Below are positions 24,971-35,929 of a stretch of DNA of 50,577 nucleotides, piece by piece. The position numbers were made by a program, and so were the translations under genes. The notes under the pieces were generated by a model. It ran no database searches and was not told the origin of the DNA. It worked only from the letters and a program-made list of their open reading frames with translations. Each line of letters begins with the position of its first letter. Positions within the stretch are counted from its first letter, which is position 1. The DNA lies in assembly GCA_019117185.1 (NCBI GenBank), contig DXAF01000020.1, positions 1 to 50,577 on the forward strand. The letters are read 5' to 3'. The stretch comes from Candidatus Limosilactobacillus intestinipullorum. GTDB taxonomy: Bacteria > Bacillota > Bacilli > Lactobacillales > Lactobacillaceae.

Positions 24971-26491
24971 ATGAACTACTTTATCGGTGTTGACGTTGGA
25001 ACGACCAGTACTAAGGCTGTTCTTTACAACACACACGCCCAAGTAATTAAGCAATTTAGTCAGGGTTACGAACTGTACCGTGACAGTAACGGGATGGCCG
25101 AACAGGACCCAGCAGCCATGGTAGCGGCTGTTGAACAGGTTATCCACGATGCTGGTCAAGAAATCGATTTCAATAACGAGAAATTGTTAGCGGTTTCCTT
25201 CTCCAGTGCTAACCAAAGCCTGATCCTCCTCGATGACCATTTCCAGCCCCAGTCCCGGGTAATCACCTGGGCTGACACCCGGGCCCGGCAGGCTGCTGAC
25301 CGACTTAAACGGTCACCACTGGGTAAGCAAATGTATACCAATACGGGAACGCCAATCCATCCGATGTCCCCGCTCACCAAACTCCTCTGGTTAAAGGAAA
25401 CGGCTCCTGAACGGCTTAGCGCCGCCAGCTACTTTGGCGACATCAAGTCCTACCTTTTCTACCGCTTCTTCAACACCTTCAAGGTGGATATTTCGATTGC
25501 CTCGTGTACGGGGATGATGAATATCAACAGCGGTGACTGGGACCCGACCGCCCTTAAGATCACTGGTGTCCAAAAGAACCAACTACCGACGATCGTTAAC
25601 GGGACTACCCAGGCAGTGGGCCTTACCGCCGCAGCCCAAGCTAAGATGGGGATCCCCGCTGAAACCCCGTTCGTCTACGGGGCCTTTGATGGGGCGCTGT
25701 CTAACCTGGGGGTTGGGGCTATCCAACAGGATACGGTTGCCATCACGATTGGGACCTCCGCTGGAGTTCGGGTAATCACTGACCATCCCGTAATTGATCC
25801 CCAAGAACGGCTTTTCTGCTATGCTGTCGATAATGGTCTCTGGGTAGTGGGGGGCCCACTGAATAACGGTGGCGACGTCTACCAATGGGCGGTCCAGCAC
25901 CTGGTAACACCAAGTGCCGTTGCCAACGAAAAGACCGACCCCTTTACCTTAGCCAACCAGGTTATTGAAGGCGAACCCGCCGGGGCCAACGGCTTGATCT
26001 TCTTGCCATTTCTCGGTGGTGAACGAGCCCCGTTATGGGACGCAAACGCCCGGGGAACCTTCTTCGGTCTCAACAACCTCCACACGCGGGCTGACATGCT
26101 CCGGGCGGTGATGGAAGGGATCAACATGAACATCGCCACCGTCTTTACGGCGGTCCGGGACCTCGTCGGCCACCCCAAGAGTGTTACCGCTACTGGTGGC
26201 TTTGCCCGAGCAGAAGTTTGGCGGCAAATGCTGGCCGACGTCTTGAACTGCCCCGTCAACATCCCCGATTCATTTGAGTCAGGTTGTTTAGGAGCCATTA
26301 CGATGGCAATGAAGAGCCTGGGGATGGTTGACAGTCTCGCAGCAGTGAAGGACTTTATCGGGGATGAGAAGTCCTACCAGCCCAACCCAACTGCTGTTGC
26401 CGTCTATCAGCAATTCCTCCCCTTGTTCCAGCAGGTCGAGGGACTTCTCACACCGGCCTACTCCACCATTGCCCACTTACAACAAAAGTAA
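24971..26491 (+). CDS. gntK: Gluconokinase (FGGY family)
   Basis: Phosphorylates gluconate to 6-phosphogluconate, which enters the phosphoketolase pathway. 506 residues, usual length. FGGY features: N-terminal DVGTTSTKAVLYN phosphate loop, ITWADTRA, GTPIHPMSPLTKLLWLKE (gluconokinase-type), YGAFDGALSNLG with the catalytic Asp, TIGTSAGVR, and TATGGFARAEVWRQMLADVL. It lies 27 bases upstream of a GntP permease gene and near a LacI regulator, which supports gluconate rather than xylulose as substrate. Confidence 0.92.
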   Translation: MNYFIGVDVGTTSTKAVLYNTHAQVIKQFSQGYELYRDSNGMAEQDPAAMVAAVEQVIHDAGQEIDFNNEKLLAVSFSSANQSLILLDDHFQPQSRVITWADTRARQAADRLKRSPLGKQMYTNTGTPIHPMSPLTKLLWLKETAPERLSAASYFGDIKSYLFYRFFNTFKVDISIASCTGMMNINSGDWDPTALKITGVQKNQLPTIVNGTTQAVGLTAAAQAKMGIPAETPFVYGAFDGALSNLGVGAIQQDTVAITIGTSAGVRVITDHPVIDPQERLFCYAVDNGLWVVGGPLNNGGDVYQWAVQHLVTPSAVANEKTDPFTLANQVIEGEPAGANGLIFLPFLGGERAPLWDANARGTFFGLNNLHTRADMLRAVMEGINMNIATVFTAVRDLVGHPKSVTATGGFARAEVWRQMLADVLNCPVNIPDSFESGCLGAITMAMKSLGMVDSLAAVKDFIGDEKSYQPNPTAVAVYQQFLPLFQQVEGLLTPAYSTIAHLQQK

Positions 26492-26518
26492 TCCATCATA
26501 TCTAAAGGAGAATTCACA

Positions 26519-27862
26519 ATGCCATTATTAATTGTTTTAATTGGGGTTATCCTGCTGATCTTCATGATCGTTAAGTTGAAGCTCAACACCTTTGTAGCCC
26601 TGGTCATTACCTCATTTATCGTTGCCCTGATGCTCGGCTTACCACTGACGAAGATACCAACCACCATTGAAACTGGGATCGGCGGTCAGCTGGGGCACTT
26701 AGCCATCATCTTCGGGTTCGGTTCCATGCTCGGCGCCCTGGTTTCTGACGCTGGTGGTGGCTACCGGATTGCCACAACTTTGATCGATAAGTTTGGCCGA
26801 CGTTGGATCCAGGTTGCCGTTATCCTCGCTTCCTTCATCATCGGCTTAGCCCTCTTCTTTGAAGTTGGCCTAGTCGTGGTCTTGCCAATCATCTTCATCA
26901 TTGCCCGGGAACTGGATATGCCATTAATGTACCTGGGGATCCCGATGGCCGCAACGTTAAACGTTACCCACGCCTTCTTGCCACCGCACCCGGCACCAAC
27001 CGCGATCTCCGACATCCTCGGTGCTAACTTGGGACACGTCCTCTTACTCGGGATCATCGCCGCAATTCCCACGATTATCATCGCTGGACCGGTCTTCAAC
27101 TGGTTCCTCCACAAGGTTTACCCGCAAGTTTACCGTAAGAACATCGACATCTCCGTTCTCGGCGAATACAAGGAATTTGACCTGGACAAAACACCTAAGT
27201 TTGGCATCTCTGTTTTGACGGCCATGATGCCCGTTATCCTGATCGCCTTTGCAACAATCTGCTCCTTTATTTTCCCGAAGTCCAACCCCGTTAACGAGTT
27301 CATCCAATTTGTTGGTGCACCGGACCTGGCAATGCTCCTGTCATTACTCTTCGCCGTCTTTACCATGGGGTTACACCGGAACCGGACGATGAACCAGATC
27401 ACCGATACGATGGTCGCTTCCATCAAGCAAATCTCCGTCATGCTGTTGATTATCGGTGGTGGTGGGGCCTTCAAACAGGTCCTCGTTGATGGTGGTATCT
27501 CCAAGTACATCTCAACGCTCTTCGCCCAAACCAACATTTCCCCAATCCTAGCAGCCTGGTTAATTACCGCCCTGCTCCGGGTATCACTGGGTTCATCCAC
27601 CGTCGCTGCTATGACCGCCGCTGGCCTAGTCGCCCCGATGGCCCACCAATTTGGTTCCAATTCGGCCATGGCTGCCCTGATGGTACTCAGTGTCGGAGCT
27701 GGTTCCGTCTTCTGTGACCACGTCAACGACGCCGGTTTCTGGATGATTAAGGAATACTTTGGCCTTTCATTGAAAGAAACCCTGCTGTCCTGGTCAACCC
27801 TGACCTCCGTCCTGGCACTGGCTGGACTAGGCTCAGTTTACGCCATCTCCCTATTTGTTTAA
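26519..27862 (+). CDS. gntP: Gluconate:proton symporter, GntP family
   Basis: 447 residues, about 12-14 membrane segments. GntP family landmarks: FGSMLGALVSDAGGGYRIA, GLALFFEVGLVVVLPIIF, VTHAFLPPHPAPTAISDILG and GAGSVFCDHVNDAGFWMIKE. Imports gluconate for GntK. Start after AAAGGAGAATTCACA. Co-transcribed with gntK; a terminator follows. Confidence 0.93.
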   Translation: MPLLIVLIGVILLIFMIVKLKLNTFVALVITSFIVALMLGLPLTKIPTTIETGIGGQLGHLAIIFGFGSMLGALVSDAGGGYRIATTLIDKFGRRWIQVAVILASFIIGLALFFEVGLVVVLPIIFIIARELDMPLMYLGIPMAATLNVTHAFLPPHPAPTAISDILGANLGHVLLLGIIAAIPTIIIAGPVFNWFLHKVYPQVYRKNIDISVLGEYKEFDLDKTPKFGISVLTAMMPVILIAFATICSFIFPKSNPVNEFIQFVGAPDLAMLLSLLFAVFTMGLHRNRTMNQITDTMVASIKQISVMLLIIGGGGAFKQVLVDGGISKYISTLFAQTNISPILAAWLITALLRVSLGSSTVAAMTAAGLVAPMAHQFGSNSAMAALMVLSVGAGSVFCDHVNDAGFWMIKEYFGLSLKETLLSWSTLTSVLALAGLGSVYAISLFV

Positions 27863-27884
27863 GTTTTATAACCACAATCATCCA

Positions 27885-27938
27885 AAGAAGCACTACTGGT
27901 TCTCCAAGTTCTGGAACACTAGCGGTGCTTCGCTTTTT
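27885..27938 (+). terminator. Terminator after gntP
   Basis: GAAGCACTACTGGTTC pairs imperfectly with GAACACTAGCGGTGCTTC and is followed by GCTTTTTC. Separates the gntKP operon from the regulator gene. Confidence 0.8.
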
Positions 27939-28047
27939 CTGGTTAATAATAACCAATAATAGTTGCATTTCTCACAAAAGTTATTATTTTCCCTACTTTC
28001 TAATGGTATTCTATTATATAGTAATTTATCTAAGGATGATGATTAAC

Positions 28048-29052
28048 ATGAGTCAACGCGTGACCATTGGCGACGTCGCTAAAGAAGCCGGCGTTTCCGT
28101 TACCACGGTCTCCAGAATTATTAACGGTCACTACGAAAAGATGCGTCCAGCCACCCGCCAACGGGTCGAGGACGTCATTGCCAAACTCCACTTTGTCCCG
28201 ACAGCTTCTGCCCGGCGGCTCCGTCAAAACCAGGGCCACGTCATTGGGGTCCTGGTCGGTGACATCTCTAACCCTTTCTCCTCCCTACTGGCAAAGGGAA
28301 TCGATGACGTTCTCAAAACAGCTGGCTACGACATCTTGCTAATGAATACCAACAACTCCCTCGATACTGAAGTGCGGGCTCTCCAGCGCCTCTACCAACA
28401 ACAGGTTGACGGGATTATTGTCCAGCCAAATTCCCGTCACTTTACCCCCTTTAATAACCTGGTTAAGGCCAACATCCCCCTTACCATCGTTGACCGGGAG
28501 TTGGTAACGCCGCCGCTAACGGTGGGGACCGTTACCAGTGCCAACCAAGACGCCTGTTACCAGCTCGGTAAATTACTCCAGGACCGGGGATATGACAACC
28601 TCCTCGCCATCAGTGCCCACTTTGCTGAGGCTTCTGGACAAATCCCTCGCATTGCGGGACTAGAGGCCGCTGCTAACGACTTTGGTCTCTCTTACCACAA
28701 CATCGAAACCCGGGGTCATAACCGAAACTGGCTGTCTACCAACTTTACCCGCCAGTTGGCCCGGCTTACCGGGCGGACAGCCGTTATCTCACTAATGGGC
28801 CCCGTCCTCTTCGACCTTTTGAATATCTTCAAAGAACACCACCTCACCTTTCCCCAAGACTTTGGCCTGGTGAGCTTTGATGACTGGGAATGGTCCCAGT
28901 ACGTCGGTAATGGTATTTTCTTGTTAAAGCAGGATATGGAACTAATGGGCAACTATGCTGCCCGACAGCTCCTAACCCAGGTTGCTGGGCACCATCAACC
29001 GGGAAGCACCACCCTACTCCCGGTTGAGATGGTCGACCGGCCGTCAATCTAA
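28048..29052 (+). CDS. LacI-family regulator, probably of gluconate genes
   Basis: About 334 residues. N-terminal HTH VTIGDVAKEAGVSVTTVSRI and hinge helix, then a sugar-binding domain (VIGVLVGDISNPFSSLLAKG onwards). The ATG at 28048 is preferred; the long upstream in-frame extension has no helical HTH character and runs across the likely promoter, but ATGs at 28036 and 28039 are possible. It follows gntK-gntP and ends in a shared terminator, so gluconate or a phosphorylated product is the likely effector. The operator is not proven. Confidence 0.82.
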   Translation: MSQRVTIGDVAKEAGVSVTTVSRIINGHYEKMRPATRQRVEDVIAKLHFVPTASARRLRQNQGHVIGVLVGDISNPFSSLLAKGIDDVLKTAGYDILLMNTNNSLDTEVRALQRLYQQQVDGIIVQPNSRHFTPFNNLVKANIPLTIVDRELVTPPLTVGTVTSANQDACYQLGKLLQDRGYDNLLAISAHFAEASGQIPRIAGLEAAANDFGLSYHNIETRGHNRNWLSTNFTRQLARLTGRTAVISLMGPVLFDLLNIFKEHHLTFPQDFGLVSFDDWEWSQYVGNGIFLLKQDMELMGNYAARQLLTQVAGHHQPGSTTLLPVEMVDRPSI

Positions 29053-29069
29053 CAATTATTAGAAAATAG

Positions 29070-29118
29070 AAAAGCGTGATTACCAGCCTGAATTTCAAGC
29101 TGAGCAATCACGCTTTTA
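29070..29118. terminator. Bidirectional terminator
   Basis: AAAAGCGTGATT...AATCACGCTTTTATT lies between the convergent regulator and ppaC. Confidence 0.85.
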
Positions 29119-29139
29119 TTATGCTTTAATGACGACTAA

Positions 29140-30075
29140 TTAGCCTTCGAAGGCGTCCGTCAATGGTGGAACCACTTGTTTCTTCCGGGAAACTACACCA
29201 GGCAGGTTCATCCGGTGGTGGTCATCCAACTTATGGTTAAAGGCCTGTTCAACCTTATCAGTATCGTCCCCAACGACTAACAGTTCAGAGTCACTGTTAA
29301 GAATGTTCGTGGCAATTAAGATGAAAATTTCGTAACCGTTTTGGTCCATCAATTCTTTCATCTTCTTTTCTAAGTCGGCCTGCCGCTTGAAGACGTCATC
29401 CAGTTCAACGGCGTTTACTTGGCCAATCCGTAACTTAGTACCACCCAGTTCAAAGGTCTTGGCATCACCGTCAACAATGTCAGCATCAGACTTTGCGTCA
29501 ACGTCGGCCCCGGCCTTCAGCATTTCAACACCATACTGGTAGTAGTCAGCAACCCCCGCAACCTTGGCCAGGTATTCCACAGCTTCGCGGTCGTGGTCCG
29601 TCGTGGTTGGTGAGTTTAACAGTAAAGTATCAGAAATGATTGCGGAAAGCATCATTCCGGCCAGGTTAGCTGGAATATCAATGTGCTTTTCTTGGAACAT
29701 CTCGGTCAAGATTGTCGAAACACAACCGTATGGCCGAAGAGTTGCCCACAGTGGTTGAGCGGTATTGAAATTAGCGATCCGGTGGTGGTCAACTAAGTGG
29801 GTAACCGTTACCTTATCAATATCACTAACACTTTGTTGAGGTTCGTTATGGTCAACCAGCATTACCTTGTTAACTTCATTGGCAGCAGTCTTAATGACCC
29901 GTGGCGCCTTAAGGCCAAATTTGTTCAATGCAAATTCGGTTTCGGCATTTGGTTTGCCAAGCGCAACTGCTTCCGTTTCATAACCCAATTGGTTTTGGAA
30001 GTATGAAAAGGCCATCGCTGCAGTAATCGCATCGGTATCTGGCTTTTGGTGGCCAAAGACTAATTCTTTTTCCAT
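29140..30075 (-). CDS. ppaC: Manganese-dependent inorganic pyrophosphatase
   Basis: Family II (DHH) pyrophosphatase, 311 residues, hydrolysing PPi to phosphate. Metal-binding motifs: [31 protein letters not shown] and [13 protein letters not shown]; the C-terminal DHHA2 part ends with [14 protein letters not shown], whose RKK binds phosphate. Start ATG at 30075 after GGAGGAATT. Monocistronic. Confidence 0.96.
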   Translation of the reverse strand: MEKELVFGHQKPDTDAITAAMAFSYFQNQLGYETEAVALGKPNAETEFALNKFGLKAPRVIKTAANEVNKVMLVDHNEPQQSVSDIDKVTVTHLVDHHRIANFNTAQPLWATLRPYGCVSTILTEMFQEKHIDIPANLAGMMLSAIISDTLLLNSPTTTDHDREAVEYLAKVAGVADYYQYGVEMLKAGADVDAKSDADIVDGDAKTFELGGTKLRIGQVNAVELDDVFKRQADLEKKMKELMDQNGYEIFILIATNILNSDSELLVVGDDTDKVEQAFNHKLDDHHRMNLPGVVSRKKQVVPPLTDAFEG

Positions 30076-30191
30076 AAAGTAATTCCTCCATTTTAATCCT
30101 CAACCGGTCCCCGGGACCCAACATTGAGAAGTATTCAATAACTATTCTATCATGATTAAACCAGCTGGTGCGGTGGATTGGTAAATTTCTT

Positions 30192-30650
30192 TTACTTGCT
30201 ACTAAGCGTCGCCTGGAGTACCTCCCACATGTTCGCATGCTGGTGGTTAAAGAAGCGTGGTGGTTGGCCGTCAAGGGCAAAGTAACGGGTCCGGACCGTT
30301 TCGGTTGGCTTAGTGGCAAAATGCTGGTGGTTAAGTGCCCGAACCAGGTAAAACGCGTTGACTGGTTGAACCTGGTCGCCATTCGGATAAGTATACTGGT
30401 CACTGTCCTGGAGTTGGAGAAGTCTGACCGGCTCAATTTCAATCCCGGCATCCTCTTTAAATTCACGCTTAACGGTCTGGACAAAGGTTTCACCATACTC
30501 CATGTAGCCACCTGGGAATCCCCAATTACCAGTATCTGCCCGCTCCTGCAGCAACACAGCCCCCTGGTTATTTACCAGCGCTCCTGAAGCACTGGTAAAA
30601 ATGAGTGGCCGGTGTCCGGCTGCTGCTCGAACTTCCGCAATATATGCCAT
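30192..30650 (-). CDS. Nudix hydrolase
   Basis: 152 residues. Nudix box GGYMEYGETFVQTVKREFKE then DAGI; the second Glu of the EE pair is Asp, a tolerated variant. Flanks: VLLQERADTGNWGFPGG and FYLVRALN. It probably cleaves a nucleoside diphosphate derivative; substrate unknown. It lies 12 bases after the DUF1836 gene and 25 bases further from parC on the same strand, so the three may be co-transcribed. Confidence 0.88.
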   Translation of the reverse strand: MAYIAEVRAAAGHRPLIFTSASGALVNNQGAVLLQERADTGNWGFPGGYMEYGETFVQTVKREFKEDAGIEIEPVRLLQLQDSDQYTYPNGDQVQPVNAFYLVRALNHQHFATKPTETVRTRYFALDGQPPRFFNHQHANMWEVLQATLSSK

Positions 30651-30662
30651 CGACGTTTCCTC

Positions 30663-31181
30663 CTATGAATTATGATTCTCTCGTGCCTGTAGTAAGTAAT
30701 GACTAAGGTACAGCTGACAAGCCACCATCTGCAGTAGTCGATCTAATAACCGCTTTTCCTCACTGCTTTCCTTACCAATTTCCGGTAGGTCGGTACGTAA
30801 ACCAAAGACATGCTGATAATCCTCCTCCAGCTTGGCACAGAAGTAATCATAAGCGCCCACTAATTCATGTCGGCGGCGCCTGATCTGCAGTAGGAAAGCG
30901 AGGTCATCAATCGACACGACCCGCCGGCAAGCCGCAATAAAGACTAGTTCAGCCAATTGGTCCCGTCCGTATAGGCGCTTAGTAGGTCGGGCAATTACGC
31001 CCCGTTTGACATACGTGCTAATGGTCGTACTTGAAATCTGCAGGTCAGGAACCCCCGCAAAGGTACTGTTCAAATACCGCGCGACCTGTTCACGGTACAG
31101 GCCTAACCGTGGTAAGTCGTCATAGCGGGGCAAAATCAGCTCAGGTGTTTTTTGGCGAAGCTGCCGTTCAACTACCCCCAT
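30663..31181 (-). CDS. DUF1836 family protein (putative MerR-like HTH)
   Basis: 172 residues. The N-terminal half resembles DUF1836 proteins: LPRYDDLPRLGLYREQVARY, then ISSTTISTYVKRGVI, a winged-helix-like region suggesting DNA binding. The C-terminal half is helical. No metal or ligand motif. Placed between parC (26 bases) and the Nudix gene, on the same strand. Function is not known for the family. Confidence 0.78.
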   Translation of the reverse strand: MGVVERQLRQKTPELILPRYDDLPRLGLYREQVARYLNSTFAGVPDLQISSTTISTYVKRGVIARPTKRLYGRDQLAELVFIAACRRVVSIDDLAFLLQIRRRRHELVGAYDYFCAKLEEDYQHVFGLRTDLPEIGKESSEEKRLLDRLLQMVACQLYLSHYLLQARENHNS

Positions 31182-31206
31182 GTCATCACCTCATTTAATT
31201 AGCATC

Positions 31207-33684
31207 CTAATTGTTTAATAATGATTGCTGAGTAGGCGCGTTTAGTGGTTCTGCCAGTTTAAGACGAATCTTGACTGGCGTCCCTTGCGTTTCAGTATCA
31301 ATCACGAAGGTCCCGTTAGACTTAATCGAGCCCAAATGGTGATCAGTAACCGCGACCTCTTGGAAAAGTGGCCGGTCCGTGATGATTTCAAAATGACCGG
31401 TAAAGTCAGCATCATAGGCCAAGAAGTCAGCGACCTGGTGCGGGTGACTCTTCAAACGGTGTAGAACTAATTCACCACGCCGGGCCCGGGCGCCAACCGC
31501 AATCTCATCGATCGGCATTTCCTTAAAGGCCCCCCGTTGGGTAATGGAGGCGATCCGCTGCCCATCACTAACCAGGGCGAGATCAACTAACGTATCTCCC
31601 TCCTTAAGGTTAATGGCCCGGACACCGGCCGTCCGGATCCCGGTAACGGGAACATCAGCCACGTCAAAACGTACCGCGTAACCTTCCCGACTGATTGCCA
31701 GCAGTGACCGGTTTTCATCAACTGGTTCATAATAGTCAACACTAATCACCCGGGCGCTCGGGCGCTTCAACTTAACTGCCACGCTAGCGTGACTCTTATA
31801 GCGCGAGCCGGGCTGGTAGTCAGTGTAGGTCGACTGTTTGACCTGCCCATCCGAAGTCCCAAAGATGAAAGTCCCCGGTAGGTCGAGCTTATCGAAGACC
31901 ATCGCTTTAATAATTTCTTCATCGTCAGCCAAACCAATCGTCTGGGAAATGTGTTCACCAGTATTCTTCCACCGGACGTCCGCTAATTCATGAACGGGAC
32001 GGTAAATAACGTGGCCCAGGTTGGTAAACATAAACAGGTGCGCCAGGGTGTTGGTTTGCATCGTCAGCAACGGGTAATCATCTTCCCGGAGGCCGTCCTC
32101 GTCTAATGAAGAAGCCTTAAAGGAACGCAAGCTACTCCGTTTAATGTAACCAGCATGGGAAACCAGGACGATGCAATCCTCGTTTGCCACCGTTACCTTG
32201 GTATCAATTTCTAGCTTCTGCACCTGATTTTCAATCTTCGTCCGCCGGGGGTTGCCAAAGGCCCGCTTAACTGCCTGCATCTCCCGTCGAACGACCTTGG
32301 CTAACTCACCTTCATCGTCAAGGATCAACTGGTATTCGGCAATCAGGTCGGACAAGTGCTGCTGTTCGTCTTGGAGCTCAGTTACGTCGGTATTGGTCAA
32401 CCGGTACAGCTGTAAAGTAACAATGGCCTCAGCCTGTTCAGCACTAAAGTCATACTGGTCAACCAGGTTTTGCTTAGCATCCTTACGATTTTTACTAGCC
32501 CGAATGGTTTTAATTACCTGGTCCAAGATGGAAAGGGCCTTGATCAATCCTTCAACGATGTGGAGCCGGTGCTGGGCCTTATGGAGGTTATAACTGGTAC
32601 GCCGCCGGACAACCGTTTTTTGAAAGGCCAGATAGGACGTCAGGATGTGCTTTAACCCCACCCGCATCGGCCGCTGGTCGTCAATTGCGACCATGTTAAA
32701 GTTGTAGTTAATCTGCAGGTCGGTATTTTTAAGCAGGTAGTTTAAAATTCCCTCCGCATTGGCGTTGCGCTTCAGTTCAATGGCAATCCGCAGCCCACTC
32801 CGGTCGGTCTCATCGCGGGCTTCCACGATTCCTTCGACCTTTTTGGCAAGACGGAGGTCATTGATCCGCTTCACTAGTTGGGCCTTGTTGACCTCATACG
32901 GGATCTCGGTTACGTTAATTTGTTGGCGACCGCCACGGAGGTCAACGATTTCGGTCTTGGCCCGGACAACGATGCGGCCCCGTCCCGTCTGATAGGCCTT
33001 ACGGATGCCATCGACACCCTGGACAATTCCCCCGGTTGGAAAATCGGGGCCGGGAATAAACTCCATCAGTTTTTCTAGGCTAGCATCAGGATGTTTAATT
33101 AAGTAGATCAAGGCATCCAATACCTCACCCAGGTTATGGGTGGGAATTTCGGTTGCATAACCAGCGGAAATCCCGGTGGCACCATTTACCAATAGGTTGG
33201 GGATGCGGGCCGGTAAGACGGTCGGTTCCTTTTCCGTATCGTCAAAATTTAGGGTCATCTCGACCGTATCCTTATCGATATCTTGCAGCATCAGGCCGGC
33301 AATCTTACTTAACCGGGCCTCAGTATACCGCATTGCCGCCGCTGGATCCCCATCCATTGAACCGTTGTTACCGTGCATCTCAACTAGCGGCTCCCGGAGT
33401 TTCCAATCCTGGCTTAAACGAACCAACGCCTCATAAATCGAACTATCACCGTGGGGGTGAAAGTTACCCATCACGTTCCCCACTGACTTTGCCGACTTAC
33501 GAAAGCCCTTATCATAGGTGTTACCATCCTTGTTCATGGCATAGAGGATCCGCCGTTGAACCGGCTTTAAGCCGTCCCGGATGTCCGGGAGGGCCCGCTC
33601 TTGAATAATTGATTTGGAGTAGCGGCCAAATCGTTCACCCATCAACTGCTCGAGCGACATGTTTTCAATCTTTGCGTCTCTCAC
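31207..33684 (-). CDS. parC: DNA topoisomerase IV subunit A
   Basis: Decatenates daughter chromosomes together with ParE. 825 residues. Breakage-reunion domain with the active-site tyrosine in [14 protein letters not shown]; quinolone-region [19 protein letters not shown]; GyrA-type C-terminal beta-pinwheel from about residue 500. Starts with GTG after AAAGGAACGG. Lies 28 bases after parE, so one operon. Confidence 0.97.
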   Translation of the reverse strand: MRDAKIENMSLEQLMGERFGRYSKSIIQERALPDIRDGLKPVQRRILYAMNKDGNTYDKGFRKSAKSVGNVMGNFHPHGDSSIYEALVRLSQDWKLREPLVEMHGNNGSMDGDPAAAMRYTEARLSKIAGLMLQDIDKDTVEMTLNFDDTEKEPTVLPARIPNLLVNGATGISAGYATEIPTHNLGEVLDALIYLIKHPDASLEKLMEFIPGPDFPTGGIVQGVDGIRKAYQTGRGRIVVRAKTEIVDLRGGRQQINVTEIPYEVNKAQLVKRINDLRLAKKVEGIVEARDETDRSGLRIAIELKRNANAEGILNYLLKNTDLQINYNFNMVAIDDQRPMRVGLKHILTSYLAFQKTVVRRRTSYNLHKAQHRLHIVEGLIKALSILDQVIKTIRASKNRKDAKQNLVDQYDFSAEQAEAIVTLQLYRLTNTDVTELQDEQQHLSDLIAEYQLILDDEGELAKVVRREMQAVKRAFGNPRRTKIENQVQKLEIDTKVTVANEDCIVLVSHAGYIKRSSLRSFKASSLDEDGLREDDYPLLTMQTNTLAHLFMFTNLGHVIYRPVHELADVRWKNTGEHISQTIGLADDEEIIKAMVFDKLDLPGTFIFGTSDGQVKQSTYTDYQPGSRYKSHASVAVKLKRPSARVISVDYYEPVDENRSLLAISREGYAVRFDVADVPVTGIRTAGVRAINLKEGDTLVDLALVSDGQRIASITQRGAFKEMPIDEIAVGARARRGELVLHRLKSHPHQVADFLAYDADFTGHFEIITDRPLFQEVAVTDHHLGSIKSNGTFVIDTETQGTPVKIRLKLAEPLNAPTQQSLLNN

Positions 33685-33712
33685 AAAACCCGTTCCTTTC
33701 TCTTTTCAACAA

Positions 33713-35689
33713 TTACTGGTTTAAATGCTTCTTATCGGCAACCAGCTTATCCGCTTCCTGGTCATCACTAAGGGTAAATTGAACATTCTCTTCAATCCAC
33801 TCCCGCCGGGGCTCAACCTTGTTCCCCATTAGTGTCGTTACACGGCGTTCAGCTAGTTCGGCATCCTCAATCCGGACCCGGATCAAGGTCCGGGTTTCGG
33901 GATTCATGGTGGTCTCCCAGAGCTGGTCAGCATTCATCTCACCAAGTCCCTTAAACCGTTGCAGTTGCGCTGTCTTACCCATTTTCTTGGTCAGCCTGGT
34001 TAACTCATCGTTTGTCCAAGCGTAGGTAATCCGGGTCTTAGCCCCCCGTCCTTGTTGGAGACGGTAGAGGGGCGGCAAGGCAATATAAACCTTCCCAGCC
34101 TCAATCATCGGGCGCATGTATTTGTAAAAGAAGGTTAACAAAAGAATTTGAATGTGGGCCCCATCATCATCAGCATCAGTCATAATGATAATCTTGTCAT
34201 AGTTGGAGTCTGCGACATCAAACTCTGACCCGGCTCCGGCACCAACGGTATAGATAATGGTATTTAGTTCCTCATTCTTTAACACATCGTCTAATTTAGC
34301 CTTCTCGGTGTTCAGTACTTTCCCCCGTAGCGGTAAGATGGCTTGGTACTTACGGTCCCGGCCCTGCTTGGCGGAACCACCGGCGGAGTCCCCTTCGACC
34401 AAGAACAGCTCGTTTTTCTTGGCATTTTTCGACTGCGCCGGGGTCAATTTACCAGACAGGTTGCGCTCCTTGCGACTCTTCCGTTTACCACCCCGGGCTT
34501 GGTTACGGGCCTTTCGTGCCGCCTCACGCGCTTCACGCGCCTTTAAGGCCTTCCGGATTAGCATCTGGGCAAAGTCACCGTTCTCCATCAAAGCGTAATT
34601 AAGCTGCTCACTAACGATGTTATCGACGATCTTCCGTGCTTCCGGCGTGCCTAGCTTATCCTTAGTCTGCCCTTCAAATTGAAGCAACCGTTCTGGGATC
34701 CGGACAGAAATCACGGCCGTCAATCCCTCACGAACGTCACTTCCCTCCAGGTTTTTGTCGCTATCCTTTAGTAGTCCCACCCGCTTGGCATATTCATTAA
34801 AAGTCTTAGTCCACGCATTGCGGAACCCCGCCTCGTGGGTCCCACCATCTGGCGTCCGAACATTGTTAACAAACGACAGCAGGTTTTCGGAGTAACCGTC
34901 ATTGTACTGGGCGGCCACCTCAACCTCGACCCCCTGGTCCTTACCATCAAAGTACAGGGCCTTACCAAGGGTGTCCTTACCCTCATTTAGGTAGGCAACA
35001 AATTCTTGAATCCCGTCGGCGAACTGGAAGACATCCTGCTTTTCTTGCCCGGCACGTTTATCAGTCAAGACAATCTTAATTCCTTTTAATAAGAAGGCCG
35101 ATTCCCGAAGCCGGTTAGCGAGCGTGTTGTAGTCATACGTCGTGGTCGTAAAAATTGTCGGGTCGGGCTTGAAAGTTACCGTCGTCCCGCTGCTTTCCCG
35201 GGTCTTACCGAGTTTTTTCAACGTCCCCACCGGCTGACCACCATTTTTAAACTTTTCTTGGTAGCGAACGTGGTCCCGGACAATCGTCAACGTCAGATTA
35301 GTTGAGAGGGCATTTACTACCGATGCCCCAACCCCGTGTAACCCGCCGGAGGTCTTATAGCCGTCAGCCTGGCCAAACTTCCCACCGGCGTGGAGGACTG
35401 TCATGATTACTTCCGGGGTTGGCTTCCCGGAGACATGCATACCCACCGGCATCCCCCGGCCATGGTCCTGAACCGTGATCGAATTATCTGCTTCAATGGT
35501 GACGTTAATATCGTCACCATAACCGGACAATGCTTCGTCAACCGCATTATCCACAATTTCATAAACCAGGTGGTGAAGACCCCGACCATCGGTAGATCCG
35601 ATATACATACCGGGCCGCTTGCGGACGGCCTCGAGCCCCTTTAGTACCTGGATTGATGATTCATCATACTTAACCTTTCTCGTGGTCAC
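33713..35689 (-). CDS. parE: DNA topoisomerase IV subunit B
   Basis: ATPase subunit, about 658 residues. GHKL ATPase motifs VDNAVDEALSGYG, VQDHGRGMPVGM and GGLHGVGASVVNALS; Toprim motifs EGDSAGGSAKQGRD and IIMTDADDDGAHIQ. Start chosen as GTG at 35689 (VTTRKVKYDES) because GGGAGGT lies 6-7 bases before it; the ATG at 35704 overlaps this site. Upstream gene of the parE-parC pair, divergent from plsY. Confidence 0.97.
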   Translation of the reverse strand: MTTRKVKYDESSIQVLKGLEAVRKRPGMYIGSTDGRGLHHLVYEIVDNAVDEALSGYGDDINVTIEADNSITVQDHGRGMPVGMHVSGKPTPEVIMTVLHAGGKFGQADGYKTSGGLHGVGASVVNALSTNLTLTIVRDHVRYQEKFKNGGQPVGTLKKLGKTRESSGTTVTFKPDPTIFTTTTYDYNTLANRLRESAFLLKGIKIVLTDKRAGQEKQDVFQFADGIQEFVAYLNEGKDTLGKALYFDGKDQGVEVEVAAQYNDGYSENLLSFVNNVRTPDGGTHEAGFRNAWTKTFNEYAKRVGLLKDSDKNLEGSDVREGLTAVISVRIPERLLQFEGQTKDKLGTPEARKIVDNIVSEQLNYALMENGDFAQMLIRKALKAREAREAARKARNQARGGKRKSRKERNLSGKLTPAQSKNAKKNELFLVEGDSAGGSAKQGRDRKYQAILPLRGKVLNTEKAKLDDVLKNEELNTIIYTVGAGAGSEFDVADSNYDKIIIMTDADDDGAHIQILLLTFFYKYMRPMIEAGKVYIALPPLYRLQQGRGAKTRITYAWTNDELTRLTKKMGKTAQLQRFKGLGEMNADQLWETTMNPETRTLIRVRIEDAELAERRVTTLMGNKVEPRREWIEENVQFTLSDDQEADKLVADKKHLNQ

Positions 35690-35869
35690 AAAATGACCTC
35701 CCATACCATTTTAACTAAACATATGTTCGATAAATTGATTCTATCATGAACTAGCCCGGCTGGCAAACAAGCCCGGCACAAACACGATAAAATTGCTACA
35801 GTATTGATAATACTCAAATTATGCTTATTTCGCAAACACCAATTGATTATTTGTCAACAAAGCTACCGT

Positions 35870-35897
35870 TTGGCTATCAACCATGTTATTCTAATAT
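35870..35897 (+). promoter_or_regulatory. Likely plsY promoter
   Basis: TTGGCT (35870-35875), 16 bases, TAATAT (35892-35897), about 30 bases before the plsY start codon. Moderate match only. Confidence 0.5.
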
Positions 35898-35929
35898 TTT
35901 GATAAGTAATTTTGTGAGGAGAATATAAA

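Noticed and set aside
25879-26298. 139-codon minus-strand ORF inside gntK
   Set aside because: Antisense shadow of a well-conserved kinase gene.
27130-27726. 198-codon minus-strand ORF inside gntP
   Set aside because: Shadow of the GntP gene on the opposite strand; no ribosome site or family.
28048-28100. Longer LacI regulator starting at 27925
   Set aside because: The extension covers the terminator/promoter region and does not resemble a LacI N terminus.
33153-33608. 151-codon plus-strand ORF inside parC
   Set aside because: Lies wholly antisense to a conserved gene; its frame is open because of parC codon bias.
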